This document shows positions 9,758 through 19,499 of a stretch of 64,000 nucleotides of DNA, one piece after another. The position numbers and the translations under genes are program-made. The DNA is from Desulfamplus sp964425195 (lineage in GTDB: Bacteria; Desulfobacterota; Desulfobacteria; Desulfobacterales; Desulfobacteraceae). The notes under the pieces were generated by a model, which searched no databases, was not told the DNA's origin, and was given only the letters and a program-made list of their open reading frames with translations. Position 1 is the first letter of the stretch, and every line of letters begins with the position of its first letter. The DNA is taken from positions 13,453-77,452 of the forward strand of contig CAYRLG010000020.1 in NCBI GenBank assembly GCA_964425195.1, read 5' to 3'.

Positions 9758-9779
9758 AATAAAGATATTAATCTTTATT
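9758..9779. promoter_or_regulatory. AT-rich palindrome in a divergent intergenic region
   Basis: Perfect 9-base arms (AATAAAGAT and ATCTTTATT) lie around ATTA, between the amidohydrolase (minus) and the NarL-type regulator (plus), about 70 bases before the latter's start. It could be an operator for the regulator or a weak hairpin. The sequence is so AT-rich that chance is a real possibility. Confidence 0.3.
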
Positions 9780-9848
9780 AGCAACCTATTTTTACTTGTT
9801 GCGTTTTTAAGAAAGGATAACATATCTATTTTATAGGATAATATTACG

Positions 9849-10490
9849 ATGATTAAAGTACTTCTTGCAGATGACCATAAAATTGTTCGTGAAGGTCTTC
9901 GTCGTATAATTGAAGAGAGTGGTGAGATGGAGGTTGTTGCTGAGGCTTCTGACGGTAATGAGGCGATACAGAAAACACTTAAGTTTAAACCAGATGTTGC
10001 TGTAGTAGATATATCCATGCCACCCGGAATGGATGGACTTGAGGTTGTATCTCGGCTTAAGTTCCAGTTGCCTTCAATGCCCGTGTTAATTTTGACTATG
10101 CACGATGAAGAGCAGTATGTAGTAAGGGCTATAGAAGCTGGAGCAATGGGATATGTTACCAAACAGTCTGCACCAGAACAACTTGTAGATGCAGTAAAAA
10201 AACTCTATTCAGGTGGACGATATCTTACGGAAAAGGCAAGTGAGGCATTAGCAATGAGGGTTGTAAGAGGTGAGAGTAGTAAATCTGGTGCAGAATCGCT
10301 ATCTATGAGAGAGCTTCAAGTGCTCCGTAAACTTGCCCAAGGACAGACTAACCACGAAATAGCAGAGAGTTACCATATTAGTGTGAAAACTGTAGATACT
10401 TACAGATCAAGAATATTGAAAAAACTTAATCTACGAAATAATGCCGAACTTTCGCGATTTGCAATTCAAAGCAAACTTATTGAGTTATAA
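9849..10490 (+). CDS. NarL/FixJ-type response regulator
   Basis: 213 aa. The receiver has acidic Asp8-Asp9, phospho-acceptor Asp54 (VVDISMP) and Lys105. A LuxR-type helix-turn-helix occupies about 146-210 (LSMRELQVLRKLAQG through SVKTVDTYRSRI). This is the standard layout of a phosphorylation-controlled DNA-binding regulator. An AGGA lies 9 bases upstream of the ATG. No kinase is adjacent, so it is an orphan in this window. It stands alone between the amidohydrolase (divergent) and the MFS transporter (convergent). Confidence 0.92.
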   Translation: MIKVLLADDHKIVREGLRRIIEESGEMEVVAEASDGNEAIQKTLKFKPDVAVVDISMPPGMDGLEVVSRLKFQLPSMPVLILTMHDEEQYVVRAIEAGAMGYVTKQSAPEQLVDAVKKLYSGGRYLTEKASEALAMRVVRGESSKSGAESLSMRELQVLRKLAQGQTNHEIAESYHISVKTVDTYRSRILKKLNLRNNAELSRFAIQSKLIEL

Positions 10491-10520
10491 AAATTTAGAA
10501 CTGCCAAATTCAAATAGAAT

Positions 10521-11744
10521 CTAACTATCAGAGTATGTAAAGCCTGTAAACAGAAGAACTCCTATTAACATAAAAGCGGCTCCACATAGAAAAATAATAT
10601 CAAGAGTAAAATAGTCCATTGCAACTCCAGCCCCCATTGAGCCAACCATCATTCCAAGGCTATGAGCAACAGTAATAATTGCCATAACAGATGCCATTGC
10701 ACATTTTTCGTTTCCCTTAATTAAGGTTAGAGCCATGAGAGGAGGCATTGATATCCCACCGCCAACGCCAAAAACAGATACAGAAAATATAAGTTCTATA
10801 TATGATGAGGATTTAAACATCATAAGCATCGCAATAGCGCATATAACTCCACCTACAACAACCATTATGCGGCGGTTATATCTATATCTGTCCGAGATAT
10901 AACCCATTGGAAGTTGTAGTATTCCGCTCACAAACACTCCAAGAGTTACAAGAACACCGATTGAAGCTGCTGAGATATCAGGAAATCTATTTTGGACCAA
11001 AATAGGCATAAAACACCAAATAATACCAATACATCCAGTATAGACAAATCTATAAACAAAAAATCCTGTTAACTCCATATCTCTTATAAGAAAAGACCAT
11101 GGAATTGGAGGTCGCTCCTTATATTTGATATATTCGTGATCAATAGATGGCAGATAGAACATAGATAGTATAAGTCCTGCGAGCGATAGCAAACCCATGC
11201 AGATAAATGCGGCATCAAGCGACCAAAAATCACTGATTACGCCACCCATTATTGGTCCAAGACTTAAACTTGCAAACATAGAGAGATTAAAAAGGCTCAT
11301 TGATTGCCCCTCCATACCTTCTGGAGTTATCTCTCCAACGTATGCTTGAACCACAGGCATAACCATAGCAGATGCTATGCCTTGTAAAGAGCGAATAATA
11401 ATCAGTGAAGAGACGGTAGATGTCATAAGAAAGGCTAAGGAGACCAAGGCATAGCCTGTAAGACCAGCTATTATAAAAGGCTTTCGCCCTTTTTTATCTG
11501 AAAGTCTTCCAAAATAGGGAAGAAGCAGGGTTCTTGACAGTGAGAATGAGCCAAAGATTAACCCTACATATATTCCAGCAGCTCCCATGTTTTTGGCATA
11601 TACAGGCAAAAGAGGTACTACAATCCCAACACCTGTAATGGTTGCAAATATAGTGAAAAAAAGGGTAAGAAAAATCTTTTTTTCGGCAGATGGAATAGCT
11701 ATTAGCCCCTTCATTTTGCCTATATAATTAAGTTCTGGTTCCAT
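10521..11744 (-). CDS. MFS-family transporter
   Basis: 407 aa with about twelve hydrophobic segments. The major facilitator motif A, GRLSDKKGRKP, is at residues 79-89, with a degenerate repeat (MGYISDRYRYNRR) in the second half. Multidrug/efflux-type MFS proteins of this length look similar, but no substrate can be assigned. The gene is convergent with the NarL-type regulator. No co-transcribed gene is obvious, since the upstream flavoprotein ends 116 bases away. Confidence 0.85.
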   Translation of the reverse strand: MEPELNYIGKMKGLIAIPSAEKKIFLTLFFTIFATITGVGIVVPLLPVYAKNMGAAGIYVGLIFGSFSLSRTLLLPYFGRLSDKKGRKPFIIAGLTGYALVSLAFLMTSTVSSLIIIRSLQGIASAMVMPVVQAYVGEITPEGMEGQSMSLFNLSMFASLSLGPIMGGVISDFWSLDAAFICMGLLSLAGLILSMFYLPSIDHEYIKYKERPPIPWSFLIRDMELTGFFVYRFVYTGCIGIIWCFMPILVQNRFPDISAASIGVLVTLGVFVSGILQLPMGYISDRYRYNRRIMVVVGGVICAIAMLMMFKSSSYIELIFSVSVFGVGGGISMPPLMALTLIKGNEKCAMASVMAIITVAHSLGMMVGSMGAGVAMDYFTLDIIFLCGAAFMLIGVLLFTGFTYSDS

Positions 11745-11860
11745 GAAGGTGCTTTATATCTATTTTTATGGGGGTTTGCAATACCTACTATTTTGAGCTG
11801 TAGATGGAGATTTTATCTTTAAAATACTTACAAAAAATTATAAACCTCTCTCCCACAGCA

Positions 11861-12496
11861 CTATCGTATAAAGTTGGTCATCACTTTTGGACTCTGTTCA
11901 GGTGGTGGAAGCTCTTTTTTACCAAATTCTCTTAACTTCATCAGCCATGCCATATTTTTTCCAAGAACTGACATAATCTGTTTGCCCTCTCCATCTTGAT
12001 CCATCTCTCCAGGGTTCATTCCATGGGCAACATTCCAGTAGTTGGAACTTGGTATTATCATTTCAGAATAAAGAAGATAGTGGTTTAACGAATCCATTGT
12101 AGAGACTCCACCAGAGCGTCTTACGGCTGCAACAGATGCCCCCACTTTATGCCTCATCATACCGCTATTTACTGAAAATACAAAAAAAGCTCTATCAAGA
12201 AACGATTTCATTCTCCCTGCCACTCCTGAAAAGTGGACGGGAGAACCTAACAAAATCCCGTCAGCAGACTTCATTTTTTGAATCCAGTCGTTAACAGGAT
12301 CATCTTCAAATGCACATCTTTCATTCTTTTTCTTTGCACAGGTGAAACAGGCAACACATCCGTGAATATGCTCTTTACCTACGTTGATAAGCTCTGTCTC
12401 AATACCCTCTTTTTGGAGTTCATCAATAACTATGTTCAATGAACATGCCGTATTACCGTTTTTTCTTGGGCTTCCGTTAAATGCTATAACTTTCAT
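11861..12496 (-). CDS. Iron-sulfur flavoprotein (NADPH-dependent FMN reductase fold)
   Basis: 211 aa. The flavodoxin-like fold starts with the FMN phosphate loop GSPRKNGNT at 8-16. A cysteine cluster, Cys47-x2-Cys50-x2-Cys53-x7-Cys61, follows. This is the pattern that binds a [4Fe-4S] cluster in archaeal and anaerobe iron-sulfur flavoproteins. LLGSPVHFSGVAGRMKSF provides a further FMN-binding segment. It is a probable electron-transfer or oxidative-stress protein of anaerobes. Start ATG at 12494-12496. Confidence 0.8.
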   Translation of the reverse strand: MKVIAFNGSPRKNGNTACSLNIVIDELQKEGIETELINVGKEHIHGCVACFTCAKKKNERCAFEDDPVNDWIQKMKSADGILLGSPVHFSGVAGRMKSFLDRAFFVFSVNSGMMRHKVGASVAAVRRSGGVSTMDSLNHYLLYSEMIIPSSNYWNVAHGMNPGEMDQDGEGKQIMSVLGKNMAWLMKLREFGKKELPPPEQSPKVMTNFIR

Positions 12497-12570
12497 ATTA
12501 CTCTCCTTGTTTTGTAATTTAACTATTAACTATTCAAAACGTTGTGACTGTTTAACATTTTACTATCAAA

Positions 12571-13269
12571 TCACTTTTTTTTCTGTGCAAGCCTCTCACT
12601 TATCTTTGATGCCTGCTCCATCTGAACCTCTGAAAGAATTTTTGATGCAGGTTTTGGAGGCATACGAGCAATTATATCTGCAGCAAGTTCAACATTCATT
12701 TTATCAAAAATACCAGCAGCATTTTTTGTCGGCATCTTTGCATAAACTACTGACAAACTCTGTAACTTAGCCTCATGCTCTGCCTCTTTTTGTCTCTCTT
12801 TTTCCGACTTTACCTTCTGTATAGCTGCTAAATCGTCTTGTATCTGTTTTTTTAAAACTTCAAGTTTTGCAAGATTTTCATCGATCTCCTCTTTGAAATT
12901 CTCAAGCTCTTTTCTCTCAAGTTTAAGTTTAGCCTCGTCTTCATCAAGTTTTTTCTTTCTATCTTCAAGCCCACTTAAAACAAACTTTGCAGGATCAGGG
13001 CACTCTGGGCACTCAGGACACGGTGCTGCTTCTGTAGTTTTTGTATCTTTATTTTTATCGTCAGTTTTTTTCTTATCATCTTTTTTAGCCTTATCCCCTT
13101 CTTCTGCAGCAAATACTAACTCATTAGATAGATATGGTAAAAATATAGGTGGTTGTGAAGCCAATTTCTTAAGCGGTGACAACATTTTGTTTATAGAAGG
13201 TTCTAATGAACCAAAAAATATAAAAAATATTAATACCATCCCAAATTTGGTCAATATTTTACGAAACAT
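12571..13269 (-). CDS. MotE-like flagellar protein (MgtE-N-like C-terminal domain)
   Basis: 232 aa. It has one N-terminal membrane segment (about 8-24), a Lys/Asp-rich linker, a CPECPECPDP motif near residue 85, a charged coiled coil (about 100-165), and a C-terminal domain (about 172-230) with repeated KMP/RMPP turns typical of MgtE-N/FliG-N-like folds. It overlaps fliJ by 11 bases and closes the flagellar operon, the position of MotE-type proteins. These assist stator or export-gate assembly in some bacteria. The function here is inferred from position and architecture. Confidence 0.65.
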   Translation of the reverse strand: MFRKILTKFGMVLIFFIFFGSLEPSINKMLSPLKKLASQPPIFLPYLSNELVFAAEEGDKAKKDDKKKTDDKNKDTKTTEAAPCPECPECPDPAKFVLSGLEDRKKKLDEDEAKLKLERKELENFKEEIDENLAKLEVLKKQIQDDLAAIQKVKSEKERQKEAEHEAKLQSLSVVYAKMPTKNAAGIFDKMNVELAADIIARMPPKPASKILSEVQMEQASKISERLAQKKK

Positions 13270-13717
13270 CTCCTGAAGCCTCCCTTGCCGTTTTAAGAGA
13301 AGTCATATCATCAGCTCTTTTCTGCTCTTCAGCCATAAACTCTTCGATATACTCCTCTCTTTTTTTCTGTTTCAAACGCTCAATCACTTTTTTTTCAACA
13401 CTTTTCTTAGTTAATGTCTGCTGTTTTACAGCAAGCACTTTTTTGAGCTGTTCATGCTCTTTACGTTTAAGTTCAATATCATTTTCAAGAGCCTCTAAAT
13501 AGTCGTTGTATTGACGAAAGAGCTGTGCAGAGATTCCCTTGCGAGTCTCTTGTTCCACACTATTTGCCATTATCTGATATTGTTGTTCCATCTGCTTAAT
13601 CTGCTCTTCACAAGCTGTTACATCCATGTATGATTGAACATATTCTTGTTTGGCAATATTCTCAAGATGCTCTCTATATTTTAGAACTGGCTGGAGCTTG
13701 AAATTAAACTTTTTCAC
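13259..13717 (-). CDS. fliJ: Flagellar export protein FliJ
   Basis: 152 aa, almost entirely charged coiled coil, starting KFNFKLQPVLKYREH as FliJ proteins do. FliJ is the soluble stalk that links the FliI ATPase ring to the FlhA export gate. It lies between fliI (57 bases upstream) and the MotE-like gene (11-base overlap), the usual operon place. Sequence identity in this family is low; order and length make the call. Confidence 0.85.
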   Translation of the reverse strand: MKKFNFKLQPVLKYREHLENIAKQEYVQSYMDVTACEEQIKQMEQQYQIMANSVEQETRKGISAQLFRQYNDYLEALENDIELKRKEHEQLKKVLAVKQQTLTKKSVEKKVIERLKQKKREEYIEEFMAEEQKRADDMTSLKTAREASGDVS

Positions 13718-13773
13718 TATTTACACAACTCTCTTTATATTAACCTTTACTTTGGACTATTTGAGAAGAGAAG

Positions 13774-15111
13774 CTATTTTTTACCTCTTGCAGCAGTGTT
13801 ATATTTAAGAATATTGGCAAGCTCTGCAAGCCCTGTTGTAATATCAATTCTTTGATTCATATCTTGTCTTAAAAAATTATCAATAGCAGGCATCAGCCGT
13901 TTTGCCTGATCAATTTTAGGATTTGAGCCATCAACATAAGCACCAATGTTTATCATATCTTCTGCACCTCTGTATGTTGCCATGATATCAATTGCCTGCT
14001 GTCTTAACTTTACATGATCAGGTTTTGCAACATCACGAAATACTCTGGATACACTTGCAAGAACATCAATTGCTGGATAGTGCCCCTTATTTGCAATTGC
14101 TCTTGAAAGAACAATATGTCCATCTACAATTGATCGAACAGTGTCACCAACTGGATCATTGAGATCATCACCTTCTACTAAAACTGTATAAATTCCAGTA
14201 ATTGAGCCACTTCCTTCGACATAACCTACACGCTCTAAAAGAATAGGAATCTGGACAAAAAATGATGGAGTGTAACCTCTTGATGTTGGAGGTTCGCCAG
14301 CAGCAAGACCAACATCACGGGATGACATTGCAAAACGGGTAATAGAATCTACAATCAAAAGGACATGTTTTCCCCGATCTCTAAAATATTCGGCAATTGT
14401 TGTGGCAAGATACGCTCCTCTCATTCTAACAAGAGGAGGAGTATCAGAAGTTGCTGCAACAACAACTGAATTTTTCATACCTTCAGGTCCAAGTGTGTGG
14501 TTTACAAAATCTTTAACCTCCCTACCACGCTCTCCGATAAGCCCAATTACCGTAACATCTGCGGTGGTGTGTTTAGTCATCATTCCCATAAGAACACTCT
14601 TTCCAACACCAGAACCAGCCATGATTGCAACACGCTGCCCTCTTCCAAGTGTAATCATAACATTAATAGCAGATATTCCAACATCAATAGGTTCATCAAT
14701 AGATTTACGTTCCATTGGATTCATAGGTTTGCCGTACAGAGAGTACTTTGCAGTTGGATTGAAAGAACCTTTGCCGTCAATCGGATTGCCCATTCCATCT
14801 ATGACTCTGCCAAGCAATTCGTCTCCAACATCTGCAAGAGGAAGGTCTGCAACTGGAATTATTCTACTGCCAGGTCCAATACCACGAATATCGCCATAGG
14901 GCATTAATATTGCTTTTTCATCTCTGAATCCTATAACTTCTGCTTTTATCTGGTTACCATGATCATTTTTTATGATACAAAGACTTCCAACTCCAAGACC
15001 AAGTCCATCTCCTTCAGCAATTAACCCAACAACTTTGGTTATTTTACCCTCTGGTCTTACGGTCACACATTTATCAACCGTCTCTAAATATTTATCCCAA
15101 TTTATCTCCAT
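13774..15111 (-). CDS. fliI: Flagellum-specific ATPase FliI
   Basis: 445 aa. The Walker A motif AGSGVGKS is at about 165-172, and Walker B is in HVLLIVDSITRF (about 245). The SRGYTPSFFVQIPILLERVG stretch is typical of FliI/YscN. FliI energises flagellar type III export at the base of the C-ring. It lies 3 bases downstream of fliH and is nearly certainly translationally linked to it. Nothing is missing relative to the family. Confidence 0.97.
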   Translation of the reverse strand: MEINWDKYLETVDKCVTVRPEGKITKVVGLIAEGDGLGLGVGSLCIIKNDHGNQIKAEVIGFRDEKAILMPYGDIRGIGPGSRIIPVADLPLADVGDELLGRVIDGMGNPIDGKGSFNPTAKYSLYGKPMNPMERKSIDEPIDVGISAINVMITLGRGQRVAIMAGSGVGKSVLMGMMTKHTTADVTVIGLIGERGREVKDFVNHTLGPEGMKNSVVVAATSDTPPLVRMRGAYLATTIAEYFRDRGKHVLLIVDSITRFAMSSRDVGLAAGEPPTSRGYTPSFFVQIPILLERVGYVEGSGSITGIYTVLVEGDDLNDPVGDTVRSIVDGHIVLSRAIANKGHYPAIDVLASVSRVFRDVAKPDHVKLRQQAIDIMATYRGAEDMINIGAYVDGSNPKIDQAKRLMPAIDNFLRQDMNQRIDITTGLAELANILKYNTAARGKK

Positions 15112-15114
15112 ATC

Positions 15115-16266
15115 TTATGATACTCTTGCACCCATAATAGTTGTAAATACCTGTTCAAGCCTCTGCTTAATATCTGTTTCAACATTACCTTTTGAAGACT
15201 CTATTTTGCAACCTCCACGTTGAACAGAGGAGTTGGAGATAACACTTACACTCTTTAAGCTCTTTATATTTGTAAAAAAATCCTCTTTAATCATCTCTAC
15301 ATAGTCGTAATCATCAGGGCAGATATTAAGAACTATCTCTTCTGGCTCTGGCATGGTTGCAAGAGCATTAAGTATAGAATGTTTTACAATCTCCTCATCC
15401 AATTGAACTTTTGCAAAGACAACTTTTTCAGCAATTTTACAAATCATGAAAAGAATCTTAGATTCATGAGACTTTATGCTATTTTGCCATGCCTGATCAG
15501 ACTTTTGTAAAATATCTTCAAGAGAGGTTATAATCTCTAACGCCTTTGCATCGCTTACTATTTTACCATCATCTTCACCCTTTTGAAATCCTACGTCATA
15601 TCCCTCTTGCTCGCCTTTTTGAAACCCTGCATCATACCCCTCTTGAGAGCCCTTTTCACTTCCAGCTTGAAAACCCTCTTCCATACCACGAGCTAATCCC
15701 TCTTCATAACCCTTTATATTTCCCTCTTCATAACCCTTTTTGTAAGCCTCTTCAAAAACCCTTTTGCTTACAGACTCAGACATTGTAGTTCTATCAGATT
15801 CAATATAATTATTTTGTGCTAAATTATCACTACTGCTAAACTGCTCATCATCTTGAGATAGTTCGGCTTTTCCTTCAGTTCTATTTGCAGATGTTGAGTC
15901 AACACCGCCTTCTGTTTGCTGAATATTATCTTCGTTTTTAAGTACAACAGACTTTTTGTGCATTCTATTATCAAAATCTGCAATACCTGTTTTAAATGGT
16001 ATAAACTCGCTATCAACATCGTTTTGAGAGTTCTCAGAGATATCTTCATCTTCACCATAAATACGAACAAATTTATCGTCAGCCCCTTTTTTATCATGCT
16101 CGTAGAGTAGCTTAAAAGAGTCAGAATAGAAATTAGTGCTGTTATTTCTGATATACCTTTCGCTACCACACTGCTCTAATCCGGCAACATGCCATGTATG
16201 GAACGTATTATCATCAGGTCTATTATCATAAGATACAACTTGCTTTTTATTAGACAAGGACATCAT
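15115..16266 (-). CDS. fliH: Flagellar assembly protein FliH
   Basis: About 384 aa from the ATG at 16264-16266; a longer frame would need a TTG at 16284. AAAGGA ends four bases before this ATG, and a second ATG at 16261-16263 is equally possible, with better spacing. It overlaps the end of fliG. FliH regulates FliI and anchors it to the C-ring. The N-terminal half (about 170 residues) is acidic and low complexity. It is followed by an exceptional tract of 15 glycines spaced exactly four residues apart (15565-15735), then the conserved FliI-binding C-terminal domain. The protein is much longer than the 230-260 aa usual for the family. Confidence 0.88.
   Translation of the reverse strand: MMSLSNKKQVVSYDNRPDDNTFHTWHVAGLEQCGSERYIRNNSTNFYSDSFKLLYEHDKKGADDKFVRIYGEDEDISENSQNDVDSEFIPFKTGIADFDNRMHKKSVVLKNEDNIQQTEGGVDSTSANRTEGKAELSQDDEQFSSSDNLAQNNYIESDRTTMSESVSKRVFEEAYKKGYEEGNIKGYEEGLARGMEEGFQAGSEKGSQEGYDAGFQKGEQEGYDVGFQKGEDDGKIVSDAKALEIITSLEDILQKSDQAWQNSIKSHESKILFMICKIAEKVVFAKVQLDEEIVKHSILNALATMPEPEEIVLNICPDDYDYVEMIKEDFFTNIKSLKSVSVISNSSVQRGGCKIESSKGNVETDIKQRLEQVFTTIMGARVS
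15565..15735 (-). repeat. GxxxG tract of 15 glycines in FliH
   Basis: Fifty-seven residues in which every fourth residue is Gly, with Tyr/Phe, Glu, Gln and Lys filling the other positions (for example YEEG, FQKG, YDAG, EQEG). The underlying DNA is a 12- to 36-base imperfect tandem repeat; units encoding GFQKGE and EQEGYD recur. GxxxG repeats are a known FliH/YscL feature thought to mediate helix packing. Confidence 0.9.
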
Positions 16267-17275
16267 CTTTTCCTTTACCACCAAGCGTTATAGTTCCATC
16301 AGCCTCAAGCTCTTTTGCAGCACGAACAATTGCCTGCTGTGCCTCTTCTACTTCTGCCAAACGGACGGGTCCCATTGCCTCAAGATCATCTTTAAGCATA
16401 TCGCCAGCACGCTGTGAGAGGTTTGAAAATATCTTCTTTTTCATCTCTTCAGTTGCAGTTTTCAAAGCATAAGTGAGCTGCTGACCCTCTACTTTTTTGA
16501 GAATCTCTCTCATTGCCTTGTCATCAATTCCAACCATATCCTCAAATACAAACATCCTCTTGCGGATATCTTCAGCCATCTCTTGATCCCCATCCTCTAC
16601 ATGGGTCATAATAATATCTTCGGTGGCTTTATCGACACCGTTTATAATATTTACAAGCACCTCAACACCGCCAACTTTTCCTCCACCAGGACCTACTGCA
16701 CCACTGAGCTGTCTCTTTAACGCCTCATCTACATCACGAACAACATCTTCAGAAATTTGACCAAGTTTTGCAATTCTTATGGCAATATCGCCTTTTTTGT
16801 CATCAGGAACCTCCATCAAAATTGAAGATGCAATATCAGCAGGCATGTGAGCAAGGATCATGGCTATTGTCTGCGGGTGCTCTGCAACTATATAACCACT
16901 TAAAATATTAAGATTAACATCTTTGCTCCAGACGAACGGCTTCTCTCTCCTCTTTTTGGCAAGGTCTTCAAGAATTGCAATAGCTTTTTCACCTGGAAGA
17001 CTTTTTGTAACCACCTGTCTGAGAAATGACTCGCCCTCAATTAACATTTTAAGCTCACCTTCAAACTTAACTACAAAATCTTTTGATACCACATCAAGCA
17101 TCTCAGGTGTTATCTCATCAATGCGAGCCATCTCAAGAGCTATACTACTCATCTGAGTTTCATTCATTGTTCTGAAAATATTTGATGCATAATCTTCTCC
17201 CATTGCAATTAAAAAAACAGCCGCTTTTTGTGCTCCACTCATCTTTGCAGGATCGATTTTATCAGTATTGGGCAT
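16250..17275 (-). CDS. fliG: Flagellar motor switch protein FliG
   Basis: 341 aa, full length. The middle domain carries the EHPQT motif (VAEHPQTIAMILAHMP, about residue 130). The C-terminal domain holds the charged torque helix region (about 235-300: FEDMVGIDDKAMREIL). FliG forms the cytoplasmic switch ring that meets the stator. It lies 26 bases after fliF and overlaps fliH. A GGKG-rich tail precedes the stop. Confidence 0.97.
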   Translation of the reverse strand: MPNTDKIDPAKMSGAQKAAVFLIAMGEDYASNIFRTMNETQMSSIALEMARIDEITPEMLDVVSKDFVVKFEGELKMLIEGESFLRQVVTKSLPGEKAIAILEDLAKKRREKPFVWSKDVNLNILSGYIVAEHPQTIAMILAHMPADIASSILMEVPDDKKGDIAIRIAKLGQISEDVVRDVDEALKRQLSGAVGPGGGKVGGVEVLVNIINGVDKATEDIIMTHVEDGDQEMAEDIRKRMFVFEDMVGIDDKAMREILKKVEGQQLTYALKTATEEMKKKIFSNLSQRAGDMLKDDLEAMGPVRLAEVEEAQQAIVRAAKELEADGTITLGGKGKDDVLV

Positions 17276-17300
17276 TTATGTTTACTCCATTATTTTTTTA

Positions 17301-19046
17301 TCATTTATCTTCTTTCTTATCCTCGATCTCTGTAAGCCACCCTTTTATGATATTGGCAGAACGTTCAATATCAGATTTTGCCAAATAGAACGCCTTTTCT
17401 GAAATTTTTATACTATTTAAATACTCCTCTCTTTCAGAGTATGGAAGTGAGGCGATAAATTTATCTCTTTCTTCTGGAGACATTGCATTGAGAATCTCTT
17501 TTTGCTCTTGAGGATCAAGCTCAATAAAAGATGGTTCTCTCTTCTCCTCCTCTTTTGTAGCCTGCTCAAGAAGTTCTTTCGGGTCTGGCTGCGGTAAAGC
17601 TGCTTGCTCTACACTTAACTGAATCTCTTTTGCTGTTTTTATAATGGGTCTTATAACAAAGAGGAAAAGTAAAATAATAAGAAGCACATTTGCAATGGTT
17701 CTTCCATACTCTTTCTGAATTAAACGCCATCCACCGATATCTGGTTCTGCTTGAGCCATCTCATCAATAGAGGCAAATGGAAAACTCTCTACAGAGACTT
17801 GATCTTCTCTCTCTTCATTATATCCAACAGCTTTACCAACAACATCTTTAAATTGATTCATCTCATCTTCAGATCTTGGAACATAGTTTTTAACACGATT
17901 GCCACTCTCATCAGTTTTATACTCATATTTTCCATCAATAACTGCTGCAACTGAGACCCTTTTTATAACAGCCATAGGTTTAACAGTTTCACTAACTCTT
18001 CTGCTTATCTCATAGTTGACAGTATCATCACTTTTTTTAACCTCTTCTACATTCTTTTCTGCTTTAGGGTCTTCATTTGTGATAGGATTTACGCTTGATG
18101 GTGTTCCTTTATCTTCGCTCCCTTTTCGTGCAGCCTCTGTTAATGTCTTTTTGCTTCTTATAAATGTATTGTTTCTTTCTAAGGGATCGTATATCTCTTC
18201 ACTTGTGCTGCTTGTTGTAAAATCCATTTCAGATACAACACGCACTATTGCCTTATCTTTCCCAACTATCCTCTCAAGCATAGTTTGAATACGTTCAGCA
18301 AGCTCTGTTTCGTAACGCTCTTTATATTTATATTGAGTCTCTGCAATCTCCTGAACTTTCTGCTGCTCTTTTTGCTCCTTTTTTTGTGCCATAGTCTTTG
18401 CTTCAAACAAGATTCTACCTGTTGTATCCACAATAGTTACAAGTTCTGGTGTCAAATCTTCAATAGCACTTGCAACAAGATGGGCAATTGCTGATACTTT
18501 CTCATCATCTAAATCAGATTGAAGTTCAAGAAGAATTGATGCAGAGGGTTTTTTAGTCTCTTCCACAAATACAGAATCCTTAGGTAGAACAATCATAACT
18601 TTAGCATCTTTTACCTCTTCAAATGCACGGATAGTTCTTGCAAGCTCACCTTGAATAGCACGCAGCTTATTGATCTTTTGAACAAACTCTGTAGTTCCAA
18701 AATCTGTTTTATCAAAAATTTCATATCCAACTCCAGATGCCTTAGGAATCCCCTCTTTTGCCAAATCAAGCCGTACCTCATAAACTTGAGGTTCAGGTAC
18801 AAGAATAGTTTTTCCACCATCTTTAAGTTTATATGGAATTTTGTTCTCTTTTAGTTTTGCAACAATAGTGGAGGCATCCTCTTCTGAAAGTTCAGTGTAA
18901 GCAGCTTGAAATTCTGTCTTATTTGCCCATACAAACATAGTAATAAATGCTGATACCGTAATAAGAACAAGAGAGCCCAATGCAATTTTCTTGTAAAGAG
19001 ACATCTCCTTATATATTTTAATCACCTGTTCAAAAAAAGGATTCAT
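17301..19046 (-). CDS. fliF: Flagellar MS-ring protein FliF
   Basis: 581 aa. The first membrane helix is at about 20-42 and the second at about 447-467 (TIANVLLIILLFLFVI), bracketing the periplasmic ring-building domains (YscJ/FliF-like, about 45-220, and FliF-C, about 250-430). The C-terminal tail ends in the acidic FliG-binding segment. Length and layout match the family. It lies between fliE and fliG in the operon. Confidence 0.97.
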   Translation of the reverse strand: MNPFFEQVIKIYKEMSLYKKIALGSLVLITVSAFITMFVWANKTEFQAAYTELSEEDASTIVAKLKENKIPYKLKDGGKTILVPEPQVYEVRLDLAKEGIPKASGVGYEIFDKTDFGTTEFVQKINKLRAIQGELARTIRAFEEVKDAKVMIVLPKDSVFVEETKKPSASILLELQSDLDDEKVSAIAHLVASAIEDLTPELVTIVDTTGRILFEAKTMAQKKEQKEQQKVQEIAETQYKYKERYETELAERIQTMLERIVGKDKAIVRVVSEMDFTTSSTSEEIYDPLERNNTFIRSKKTLTEAARKGSEDKGTPSSVNPITNEDPKAEKNVEEVKKSDDTVNYEISRRVSETVKPMAVIKRVSVAAVIDGKYEYKTDESGNRVKNYVPRSEDEMNQFKDVVGKAVGYNEEREDQVSVESFPFASIDEMAQAEPDIGGWRLIQKEYGRTIANVLLIILLFLFVIRPIIKTAKEIQLSVEQAALPQPDPKELLEQATKEEEKREPSFIELDPQEQKEILNAMSPEERDKFIASLPYSEREEYLNSIKISEKAFYLAKSDIERSANIIKGWLTEIEDKKEDK

Positions 19047-19070
19047 GGCACTATCTCCTCGGGATACTTA

Positions 19071-19409
19071 TTACAACTGCATATTGATAATCTCTTTATA
19101 CGCTTCCATAGCTTTTGTTTTTACCTGCATTAAAAGCTTTAAAGAGGTGTCTGCTTTACCAATTGCAAGCATACCTTCATGGATACCAACCTCATCTCTC
19201 ATAACTCCTTGAGTTGCCTCATCTGCAACTATCTGTTTGGTGTTGACATCTTTCACTGCTGTATTGAGACGTTCAGCAAATGAGGGGTCTCTTCTTGCAA
19301 CTCTAAGTTGTAGCGGTTCAAGTTTTAAAGAGATTTTATCTAAATTCCTGTTTATACTACCGGTTATATTATTCCCTATACTACTACTTATGTTTGATAT
19401 AGCTGTCAT
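19071..19409 (-). CDS. fliE: Flagellar hook-basal body protein FliE
   Basis: 112 aa from the ATG at 19407-19409, which has AAGGTGAT about six bases upstream; the frame can be extended seven codons with no ribosome site. It is a small rod-MS-ring junction protein. The C-terminal half (GMLAIGKADTSLKLLMQVK and a MEAYKEIINMQL end) is characteristic. It lies between flgC and fliF, as in many flagellar operons. Confidence 0.9.
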   Translation of the reverse strand: MTAISNISSSIGNNITGSINRNLDKISLKLEPLQLRVARRDPSFAERLNTAVKDVNTKQIVADEATQGVMRDEVGIHEGMLAIGKADTSLKLLMQVKTKAMEAYKEIINMQL

Positions 19410-19499
19410 GTTTATCACCTTGTAAATCAATAAAATATTTTATTGCTAATTAACCACACTTATCTATTCAAAGAGAAGATATCAATAGTTTTAATTTAC

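Noticed and set aside
9674..10162. Minus-strand frame of 162 codons covering the start of the NarL-type regulator
   Set aside because: It overlaps a clear receiver domain in antisense and begins in an AT-rich spacer with Ser/Thr/Ile-rich low-complexity translation.
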